A stretch of 14,690 nt of DNA from Methanoregula sp. (GTDB taxonomy: Archaea > Halobacteriota > Methanomicrobia > Methanomicrobiales > Methanospirillaceae), in contig PMKW01000084.1 in NCBI GenBank assembly GCA_003157895.1, positions 17,112 through 31,801 of the forward strand, given 5' to 3'. Below the pieces are notes generated by a model. The model was given only the letters and a program-made list of their open reading frames with translations, was not told the DNA's origin and did not search any database. This document shows positions 7,197 to 13,295 of this stretch, piece by piece (the first letter of the stretch is position 1; the number at the start of each line of letters is the position of its first letter). Position numbers and translations under genes: made by a program.

Positions 7197-8272
7197 GTAA
7201 GCAGATCACCGTCCCGTTCGGGCCGCAGCACCCGGTCCTGCCGGAACCGATTCACCTCGACCTTGTCCTCGAGGATGAGACGGTGGTGGACGTGATCCCG
7301 TCCATCGGGTACATCCACCGGGGTTTCGAGAAACTCGTGGAGAAACGGGAATTCACCGATTATGTCTATATCGCCGAGCGGACCTGCGGGATCTGCAGTT
7401 TTGTCCATGGGGCGACCTATTGCCAGGGCATCGAACAGATCATGAAGATTGACGTACCCGAGAGGGCCCAGTATCTGCGGGTGATCTGGTCCGAGTACTC
7501 GCGTCTCCATTCCCATCTTCTGTGGCTGGGGCTCTTTGCCGATTCGTTCGGCTTTGAGAACCTGTTCATGAACGCGTGGAAGATCCGCGAGGACATCCTC
7601 GACGTCATGGAGCAGACCACCGGCGGCAGGGTTATTCAGGGGTCCTGCAAGGTAGGCGGTGTCCGGCGGGATATCAGCGATGAGAAGCTGGACGCGATGG
7701 CAAAGGACCTTGACCGGATCGACCGCGACATGAAAGAGCTGACCACGGTATTCCTGCAGGACAGCTCGATCCAGCACCGGCTCAGGAATGTCGGTGTCAT
7801 CTCCCGGGGTGACGCGTACCACCTTGGTGCGGTTGGACCCACGGCACGCGGGAGCGGCGTTGCCATCGATACGAGAAAGCTGGGGTACGGTGCCTATGAC
7901 CGGCTCAACGTTCAGGTTGTAACGGAGAGCTGCGGGGACTGTTACTCGCGCTGTGCCGTCCGGGCAAAGGAGCTCTTTACCTCCACCGATCTTATCCGGC
8001 AGGCAGTGAAGAAGATCCCCGACGGGCCCATCGATATTAAAGTGACGGGAGCGCCGGACGGGGAGTATTTCATGAGGGCTGAGCAGCCCCGGGGAGAACT
8101 GGTCCATTATCTCAAGGGTAACGGCACCAAGTTCCTGGTCCGGTCCCGGATCCGGACCCCCACCCTGACCAATATCCCGCCTCTGATAAAGATGCTGCAG
8201 GGATGCGAGCTTGCCGATGTCCCGGTGATTGTTTTGTCCATTGACCCCTGTATCAGCTGTACGGAGAGGTGA
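7193..8272 (+). CDS. echE: Ech hydrogenase catalytic large subunit EchE (NuoD-like, [NiFe] site)
   Basis: EchE holds the NiFe centre where H2 is made or split. The 359-residue product has both cysteine pairs that bind the metals: RTCGICSFVH (Cys65, Cys68, His71) and DPCISCTER at the C-terminus (Cys353, Cys356). NuoD-like motifs such as GPQHP (10-14) and GYIHRGFEKL (39-48) are also present. The protein ends three residues after the last cysteine, so there is no C-terminal tail to be cut off during maturation. Ech and CooH-type hydrogenases are reported to lack that tail. This suggests an active group 4 hydrogenase, not a cysteine-less complex I relative. It starts with ATG overlapping echD and ends just before echF. 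Confidence 0.97.
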   Translation: MSKQITVPFGPQHPVLPEPIHLDLVLEDETVVDVIPSIGYIHRGFEKLVEKREFTDYVYIAERTCGICSFVHGATYCQGIEQIMKIDVPERAQYLRVIWSEYSRLHSHLLWLGLFADSFGFENLFMNAWKIREDILDVMEQTTGGRVIQGSCKVGGVRRDISDEKLDAMAKDLDRIDRDMKELTTVFLQDSSIQHRLRNVGVISRGDAYHLGAVGPTARGSGVAIDTRKLGYGAYDRLNVQVVTESCGDCYSRCAVRAKELFTSTDLIRQAVKKIPDGPIDIKVTGAPDGEYFMRAEQPRGELVHYLKGNGTKFLVRSRIRTPTLTNIPPLIKMLQGCELADVPVIVLSIDPCISCTER

Positions 8273-8277
8273 GAACC

Positions 8278-8640
8278 ATGGCATTTTTCGAAATGGTTAA
8301 AACCGCACTCAAAACCGTCGTTAAACGGCCGGTGACTATCCTTTACCCTGCGCAGGCTGCGAAAAAGACTCCGATCTCCCGGGGGCATGTGGTCTTTGAT
8401 GGGAACAAATGCATCTCCTGCAGCATCTGCCAGAGGAAGTGTCCCTCGCAGGCAATCGTGCTCAACAAAGAGGCCAAGAGCTGGCAGATCAATCGCTTCC
8501 GCTGCGTTGTCTGTAATTCGTGCGTCGATATCTGCCCATCCAAGTGCCTCTTTATGGACACCCAGTACACGGCACCGGCAATGGCAAAAGGTGTCGACAC
8601 CTTCACTATTACGTATGTGAAACCGGCCAAGCCGGAATAA
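8278..8640 (+). CDS. echF: Ech hydrogenase polyferredoxin-type subunit EchF (NuoI-like)
   Basis: EchF passes electrons between ferredoxin and the small subunit. The 120-residue product has two CxxCxxCxxxCP motifs: Cys45/48/51/55 in KCISCSICQRKCP and Cys76/79/82/86 in RCVVCNSCVDICP. That gives two [4Fe-4S] clusters. The N-terminal segment with KRPVTILYP (16-24) is typical of NuoI/EchF and packs against the membrane arm. ATG 8278 is preferred, with AGAGGTGAG spaced about four bases before it. An in-frame GTG at 8269, overlapping the echE stop, would add three residues but lacks room for a ribosome site. It is the last gene of the operon and a T-rich tract follows. Confidence 0.95.
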   Translation: MAFFEMVKTALKTVVKRPVTILYPAQAAKKTPISRGHVVFDGNKCISCSICQRKCPSQAIVLNKEAKSWQINRFRCVVCNSCVDICPSKCLFMDTQYTAPAMAKGVDTFTITYVKPAKPE

Positions 8641-8660
8641 ATGGATGAATCCAGATGATA

Positions 8661-8677
8661 ATTTTTCCCCTTTTTTT
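8661..8677 (+). terminator. T-rich terminator after echF
   Basis: Runs of five T (8662-8666) and seven T (8671-8677) separated by CCCC begin 22 bases past the echF stop codon. This fits an archaeal oligo-T terminator and separates the ech operon from the antiporter operon. Confidence 0.6.
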
Positions 8678-8753
8678 GGATAACCTTCAAAAAATCCAGA
8701 GTATTTCTTCTCATCGATAAATATCAGTGTACTCTAATCCATGGAGTTCGAAG

Positions 8754-8873
8754 ATGGGAGGCGCAAACCGACATTTGAAGAACGCTGATAAGGTTTTTTC
8801 GTCTTCAGCACTGCAAACCATTTCACGGAATTCAAAGAACGCTGATGAGTTCTTTTCTTCCTCGCAGTCCTAA
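8754..8873 (+). CDS. Hypothetical 39-residue peptide with an internal 19-residue repeat
   Basis: No family is recognised. ATG 8754 has GGAG seven bases upstream (8743-8746), and a TATA-like CGATAAATATC lies at 8715-8725. The product is hydrophilic and contains two copies of one block: LKNADKVFSSSA (residues 8-19) and SKNADEFFSSSQ (27-38). They are offset by exactly 57 bases, so the repeat stays in frame. In the SSS part all three codons differ between copies (TCG TCT TCA against TCT TCC TCG) yet still encode serine, which suggests selection on the protein. The other differences are K to E and V to F. An alternative reading is a non-coding repeat, since the DNA at both copies can also form small hairpins (AAAGAAC at 8834-8840 with GTTCTTT at 8849-8855). 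It could also be a fragment of a lost gene. Confidence 0.3.
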   Translation: MGGANRHLKNADKVFSSSALQTISRNSKNADEFFSSSQS

Positions 8874-9102
8874 CGGACTACTCGGACTACCAAAGGTTTA
8901 TGCTCTCTGTTGTGATAAGATGAAATCATTTAAAGAATGGAAACCGCCAGCGATTTAGCAGGATACCCAGACAGATGGTAACGAACTGGCATTCTGGAGC
9001 AGGATGCCGAAGAGTGCAGGCAAATCTAAAAGACTATCATGACAGATTCTTCCTGTTCCGTCAATCCAGTATCGAAGGGGGCATCTCTCCACTCTATCCC
9101 GG

Positions 9103-9115
9103 TATTTTTATTTTC
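9103..9115 (+). promoter_or_regulatory. Candidate promoter for the antiporter operon
   Basis: TATTTTTATTTTC is the nearest TATA-like tract upstream of the start at 9186. A start about 25 bases on would give a leader near 45-50 bases. TTTAAA at 8929-8934 is a closer box A match but would leave a leader over 200 bases long. Confidence 0.25.
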
Positions 9116-9185
9116 AATCCCATGGATGGCTATTGATCGACCTGTGGGTCGTCGTCGGGATTCGGGCAGGGGCGTGTGACCTCTG

Positions 9186-9449
9186 ATGCCGGATGCTGAT
9201 TTTCTCATCATCCTCATGCTCAGTGTTTCAACGATCGTAACGGCGGTCACTGCAGTATTACAAAGAAATCTTATCCGTGCTGTTATTGCATTTGCCGTCT
9301 CCAGCGTTTGTCTTGCATCCCTGTTCTTTGTGCTGGACTCGCCGTATGCCGGTGCCCTTGAGCTCACGGTCGGCGCAGGCCTTGTAGCAGTTCTGTTTCT
9401 CGTAGCACTCGTCCTTTCAGGTGGCGAAGAGGAAAAGGTGCGCATATGA
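9186..9449 (+). CDS. MbhD-like (DUF4040/MrpA C-terminal domain-like) small membrane subunit
   Basis: The 87-residue product has three hydrophobic helices at about 6-24, 32-50 and 56-77. The pattern NLIRAVIAFAVSSVCLASLF followed by GALELTVGAGLVAVLFLVAL matches the MbhD-type subunit, which corresponds to a C-terminal piece of MrpA and to part of NuoJ. Glu59, in the ELTVGAG stretch, is the conserved acidic residue in the membrane. In Mbh and Mrp complexes this subunit builds the ion path beside the large antiporter modules. The frame has a stop at 9177, so ATG 9186 is the only ATG; the ribosome site is weak (AGGGG, 13 bases upstream). It is the first gene of the second operon and overlaps the next by four bases. 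Confidence 0.75.
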   Translation: MPDADFLIILMLSVSTIVTAVTAVLQRNLIRAVIAFAVSSVCLASLFFVLDSPYAGALELTVGAGLVAVLFLVALVLSGGEEEKVRI

Positions 9450-9688
9450 ATCCAAAAAATGCCGCTGCGCTGTTTCTCGGAGTGACATTTCTTCTCCTCT
9501 TTATTGTTATCGTTATCCCGCATTGTGCTTACTTGCCGGTCACTCCCGCTCTGGTAATAGCGGCAGGTGATGCCCTGTGGAGAGGGCGCACCTACGAAGT
9601 GATTCTCCAGGGGTTTATCACGCTCGCCGGTGTCATGGCAATACTCCTGCTCTTCGGCCTGAACCATTCCCGGAGGCTGCAGCCATGA
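9446..9688 (+). CDS. Small membrane subunit, MbhE/MrpB-like
   Basis: The 80-residue product has two hydrophobic helices (about 7-25 and 50-70). Between them lies a polar segment ending RGRTYEVILQGFITLAGVMA. That segment, with Glu51 just before the second helix, resembles MbhE and the part of MrpA/MrpB that follows the MbhD-like domain. The family assignment rests mostly on the position between an MbhD-like and a NuoK-like gene, because the sequence is short and weakly conserved. It starts ATG 9446 with AAGGTG upstream. It overlaps its neighbours by four bases at both ends, so it is very probably a real, coupled gene. Confidence 0.6.
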   Translation: MNPKNAAALFLGVTFLLLFIVIVIPHCAYLPVTPALVIAAGDALWRGRTYEVILQGFITLAGVMAILLLFGLNHSRRLQP

Positions 9689-10008
9689 TCCCCGCTGTAG
9701 TACCGGTGATCCTGCTCGCTTCCGGTGCACTTTTTGCCATCGGGCTTGCCAGCCTGATTGCCCGCTGCAATGTGATCAAAATGGTCATGGGGCTCGAATT
9801 TCTCGGAAAAGGCGTCAGCCTCCTCTTTATTCTCGGCGGATATCTTGCCGGTGATGTGGGAGTGTCCCAGGCGGTGGTCCTTATCCTGATCGCCATCGAG
9901 GCGGTCGTTGCAGGAGTCGCGCTGGCCCTCGTCATCCTCCTGCGGAGAGCGTTCAAGACATTCGATATTGCTGCCATCTCATGGCTTTCCCGGGGTGGTG
10001 ACCTGTGA
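9685..10008 (+). CDS. NuoK/MrpC/MbhG-like membrane subunit
   Basis: The 107-residue product has three helices (about 5-25, 31-51 and 61-86), as in NuoK and MrpC. Both membrane glutamates known from NuoK are present: Glu38 in VMGLEFLGKGV and Glu72 in LIAIEAVVAGVALAL. In complex I these carry protons between the NuoH/J region and the antiporter subunits. GGAGG lies seven bases before ATG 9685, and the start overlaps the previous stop. The open frame extends further upstream in phase (to 9577), but that part lies inside the preceding gene. The tail after residue 86 is short and polar. Confidence 0.85.
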   Translation: MIPAVVPVILLASGALFAIGLASLIARCNVIKMVMGLEFLGKGVSLLFILGGYLAGDVGVSQAVVLILIAIEAVVAGVALALVILLRRAFKTFDIAAISWLSRGGDL

Positions 10009-13000
10009 CCGATGTCCAGCCATGGCTGCTCATTACTATCGTGGCAATGCCGTTCATCGGGACCGGTTTTGTGATACTGCTGCACAACCGCCCGGATGCC
10101 CGTGAAGCCGCATCGCTCGCAGCTGCTGTCCTGACGTTCCTCTTCTGTATCCTCACCCTCCCCTCGGCATTTGCAGCTCAGGCGGTCTCTACGCTGCCCC
10201 TCTTCATTCTTCCCGGCCTTTCCCTCCAGTTCACTGCCGATGCTCTCGGCCTCCTGTTCGCCTGCCTTGCCTCATTCCTCTGGGTCATCACCACCGTGTA
10301 CAGTATCGGCTACATGCGTGGCCTCAGGGAACATGCCCAGACACGCTACTACTCCTGCTTTGCTCTCTGTATCGGGTCGGTCATGGGAATTGCACTCTCC
10401 ACCAACATCTTCTCACTGTTCGTGTTCTACGATATCCTTGCCATGGCCGCATATCCTCTTGTTGTCCATACCGAGACGCAGGAAGCGCTTGCAGCAGGGA
10501 TGAAATATCTTATTTACACTCAGGCAGGGGGCGTTGCAATCCTTGCGGGGATAATGGCACTGCTCGCCATGGGAAACACCCTTGACTTTGTTGCCGGTGG
10601 CAATCCCGGCATTGCAGCCATTGCTCCTGGCTTTGCCCGGCTTGCCTTTTTCCTCCTCATGGCGGGTTTTGCCGTCAAGGCAGCGCTTGTCCCGGTCCAC
10701 GGGTGGCTGCCCAGCGCCATGATCGCCCCGACCCCCGTCAGCGGGCTCCTGCATGCCGTTGCCGTTGTGAATGCCGGTGTTTTCGGGCTCCTCCGTGTTA
10801 TGCTGTACCTGTACGGGCCCGGTCTGATGGCGGAGCTGGGCCTTCAGGATATCGTCATAGCAGCAGCAGTCATCACGATTATTGTCGGTTCTCTCTTTGC
10901 GCTGCTGCAGGATGACTTCAAGCTCAGACTCGCGTATTCCACGGTCAGCCAGCTCAGTTATATGATCCTGGGTGCCGCCGTGCTGGTGCCACCCGGGATA
11001 TCCGGGGTCTCCGATGCGGGGAGGGCTGCCGCCATAATCGGGGCAACATATGCCTTCTGTGCCCACGCGTTCGGCAAGCTGACCATGTTCTTTGTCGCCG
11101 GCGCTGTTGCCGTGGAGACCGGGAAGAAAAAGATCTCGGAGCTTGACGGTATCGGCCGGAAAATGCCCTGGGAATTTGGTGCCTTCACTCTTGCAGCCCT
11201 GAGCATGATTGGGCTGCCTCCCATGGCCGGGTTCATCGCCAAATACTATCTCTCGCTGGGCATTGGTGCCGGATCTATCAGTATGTGGTGGATTCTCCTG
11301 ATCCTCATTTCAGCAAGCGTACTGAACGTTGCGTATTTCCTGCCCATCATCATGCGGGCATTTTTCCGGCCCTCAGAAGGTGAAATACCGGTGGTTCGCA
11401 TGACACTTCGTGTCCCCCTTCTGGTGACCGCAGCGGGAGCACTGGTCCTTGGTCTCTGGACTGCGTATCCCCTAAGCCCGTTCGCCCTCTGTGCCCGGGT
11501 TGCCGCGAGCGTGACCCATACGGCGGTGCTCGTTTCGGGAACCCCGGCACCTGGCACTGCGGTCCCGCCATTCCTGATCTTCCTTATCGGTGCACCGCTC
11601 GTGCTGGCACTGAGCGGGCGTGCACGGCAGGCCGGGCTTATCGTGCTCGGCGGGCTCGCCCTTATTGATGTCCTTCTCCTTCCCGGGGGAGCCATTGCCG
11701 GCACGGCTGCTGCCGGCGTGATGCAATGGAACCTCCCCTTTGCCGGGTATACCCTGATCCTCCTGAGAGTTGACAGCCTCTCGTACCTGACAGGGGGCAT
11801 CTTTGCGATCATCACGTTCCTCGCAATCCTCTATGCCGCAGCCGTTGCAGCACCCCGTCTCCACCTTTTTGCCCTGCTCTACGCCGGATCCTCGCTCGGC
11901 GTGGTCTTTGCAGGGGATTGGATCACCCTCCTGATCTTCTGGGAGATCATGGCAATCACCTCGACATTCCTCATCTGGCAGGAAGGCGGGGAAGCGATCC
12001 GGGCGGGATACCGGTACCTCCTCTACCATGGTCTCGGGGGATCTCTCCTTTCTGCCGGGATAGCATTGCTCTTTTTAGGGGCGGGCTCCCCCATTATCGG
12101 GCCTCTTTCGGGCATTCCCAATGCGACATACCAGCTATGGGCAACCTTCCTGATTGTGCTGGGTATCGGCGTGAATATGGCGTTCATCCCGCTGCACACC
12201 TGGCTTCCGGATGCGTATCCCCGGGCCAACTTCGTAGCAAGTGTCTTCCTTTGTGTGTACACAACGAAAGCAGCGGTTTATCTCCTTGCACGGGCCCAGC
12301 CGGGGACAGAATATATTGCCTTTATGGGAGCGCTCATGGCCGTCTATGGTGTAACGTTTGCCGTATTCCAGAACGATATGCGTCGTCTCCTCTCGTACCA
12401 TGTCATCTCCCAGGTAGGCTATATGATTGCCGGGATTGGGATCCTGGGATGGCTGGGAGCAGCGAGCGGGATCGGTCAGCTCGGCCTGGATGGCGGCATG
12501 GCCCATCTCGTCAACAATATCCTCTACAAGACGCTCCTGTTCATGGCAGTCGGCGTGATAATATGGAAAACCGGTGAGAACCTGCTCAGCCGTATCGGCG
12601 GGCTCCAGAAAAAGATGCCGGTCACGGCGTTTGCCTTCTGGGTCGCGGCATTCGCGATCTCGGGAGTACCGCTCTTCAACGGCTACGTGTCCAAGGGGAT
12701 GGTGCTCATGGCGGCGGAAAACACCAGTTTCTGGCTCTGGGTACTCCTTGAGATCGCGTCCTTCGGGACATGCTTATCCTTCCTCAAGCTGGGATATTTC
12801 GCATTTTTACGTCCGGGCAGCAACTCCGGGGCTTCGGACCCGCCGCTCCTCATGCAGGCAGGGATGCTCGGTGCTGCTGTATTATGCATCATCATCGGGA
12901 TTTACCCTCAGATTCTCTATGGGCTCCTTCCCTACCCGACCACGTACCTGGCATATGACCCGGAACCTCTGGCTAGTGCCCTCCTGGTTCTTGGCGCTGC

Positions 13001-13295
13001 AGCGATATTCTTCTTTGCAGTCGGGAGGAAGATCCTTGAACCCCATGAAACGCATATCAGGGACGTTGATGTGATGTACAGGGGACTGGCTCACGGCATC
13101 ATCGCGTTTGCCGGTATCCTCCAGACGCTGTTCGTGCAGGTCTACCGGTATGCAGTTGCTGCAGCCCTTACTCTCTTCACTGCCGGGAAGTATGCCATGA
13201 GTATGGAAGACCATGATGCGAACTGGAACCTCGCCATATTCGGGGGCGTCCTTGTTGCGCTCGTCACCGTTGTCATCCTGGTGGTGGGCTGGTGA
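10005..13295 (+). CDS. Fused double antiporter-like membrane protein (two NuoL/M/N modules in one chain)
   Basis: One uninterrupted frame of 1096 residues encodes two proton-conducting (NuoL/M/N, MrpA/D) modules end to end. Module 1 spans about 1-510. It has Asp143 at the TM5 site (FYDILAMAAYPL), Lys225 in TM7 (FAVKAALVPVHGWLP), Asn256 where TM8 usually has Lys (HAVAVVNAGVF), and Lys358 in HAFGKLTMFF. Module 2 spans about 520-1010. It has Glu647 (FWEIMAITSTF), Asn724 where TM7 usually has Lys (GVNMAFIPLHTWLPDAYP), Lys755 in TM8 (VYTTKAAVYL), and His834/Lys842. A C-terminal part with DVDVMYRG and two more helices resembles the end of MrpD-type proteins. The GTG start at 10005 overlaps the NuoK-like stop and has GGTGGTGA upstream. 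It overlaps the next gene in the same way. It is probably the main ion-moving subunit of a Mrp/Mbh-like complex. Which ion moves cannot be read from sequence. Confidence 0.9.
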   Translation: MTDVQPWLLITIVAMPFIGTGFVILLHNRPDAREAASLAAAVLTFLFCILTLPSAFAAQAVSTLPLFILPGLSLQFTADALGLLFACLASFLWVITTVYSIGYMRGLREHAQTRYYSCFALCIGSVMGIALSTNIFSLFVFYDILAMAAYPLVVHTETQEALAAGMKYLIYTQAGGVAILAGIMALLAMGNTLDFVAGGNPGIAAIAPGFARLAFFLLMAGFAVKAALVPVHGWLPSAMIAPTPVSGLLHAVAVVNAGVFGLLRVMLYLYGPGLMAELGLQDIVIAAAVITIIVGSLFALLQDDFKLRLAYSTVSQLSYMILGAAVLVPPGISGVSDAGRAAAIIGATYAFCAHAFGKLTMFFVAGAVAVETGKKKISELDGIGRKMPWEFGAFTLAALSMIGLPPMAGFIAKYYLSLGIGAGSISMWWILLILISASVLNVAYFLPIIMRAFFRPSEGEIPVVRMTLRVPLLVTAAGALVLGLWTAYPLSPFALCARVAASVTHTAVLVSGTPAPGTAVPPFLIFLIGAPLVLALSGRARQAGLIVLGGLALIDVLLLPGGAIAGTAAAGVMQWNLPFAGYTLILLRVDSLSYLTGGIFAIITFLAILYAAAVAAPRLHLFALLYAGSSLGVVFAGDWITLLIFWEIMAITSTFLIWQEGGEAIRAGYRYLLYHGLGGSLLSAGIALLFLGAGSPIIGPLSGIPNATYQLWATFLIVLGIGVNMAFIPLHTWLPDAYPRANFVASVFLCVYTTKAAVYLLARAQPGTEYIAFMGALMAVYGVTFAVFQNDMRRLLSYHVISQVGYMIAGIGILGWLGAASGIGQLGLDGGMAHLVNNILYKTLLFMAVGVIIWKTGENLLSRIGGLQKKMPVTAFAFWVAAFAISGVPLFNGYVSKGMVLMAAENTSFWLWVLLEIASFGTCLSFLKLGYFAFLRPGSNSGASDPPLLMQAGMLGAAVLCIIIGIYPQILYGLLPYPTTYLAYDPEPLASALLVLGAAAIFFFAVGRKILEPHETHIRDVDVMYRGLAHGIIAFAGILQTLFVQVYRYAVAAALTLFTAGKYAMSMEDHDANWNLAIFGGVLVALVTVVILVVGW

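Larger units (their letters stand above)
8641..9185. other. Gap between the ech and antiporter operons
   Basis: This stretch of 545 bases holds the echF terminator, a repeat-containing 39-residue ORF (8754-8873), and tandem CGGACTAC copies (8874-8881, 8883-8890). It also has TATA-like tracts: 8715-8725 (CGATAAATATC), 8929-8934 (TTTAAA, an exact box A match) and 9103-9115. No tRNA, rRNA or mobile-element ends were seen. MrpE/F/G-like genes, which precede MbhD in Pyrococcus Mbh clusters, are not here. A second small open frame (8975-9136, 53 codons) has no recognisable family. Confidence 0.55.

Noticed and set aside
7193..8272. The possibility that echE is a cysteine-less complex I-like or Ehr-type subunit
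   Set aside because: All four NiFe-binding cysteines are present (65, 68, 353, 356), so a true hydrogenase is the simpler call.
7055..8284. A minus-strand open frame of 409 codons opposite echD and echE
   Set aside because: It lies fully antisense to the NiFe catalytic subunit and has no domain-like features.
8841..8848. GCTGATGA as a C box of a C/D guide RNA
   Set aside because: The first base departs from the RUGAUGA consensus, and no correctly spaced D box with a terminal stem was found.
8777..8860. CRISPR-like repeats in the gap after echF
   Set aside because: Only two imperfect copies with one unequal spacer-like interval, in frame with each other; no array.
8975..9136. A plus-strand 53-codon open frame with a segment reading KDYHDRFFLFRQ
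   Set aside because: It looks somewhat protein-like, but the ribosome site is weak (AGGA about ten bases away), it has no internal repeat or recognised family, and I cannot exclude chance.
9026..9730. A minus-strand open frame of 234 codons across the MbhD/MbhE-like genes and the gap
   Set aside because: Low-complexity Arg/Thr/Ser-rich product, antisense to genes joined by coupled overlaps.
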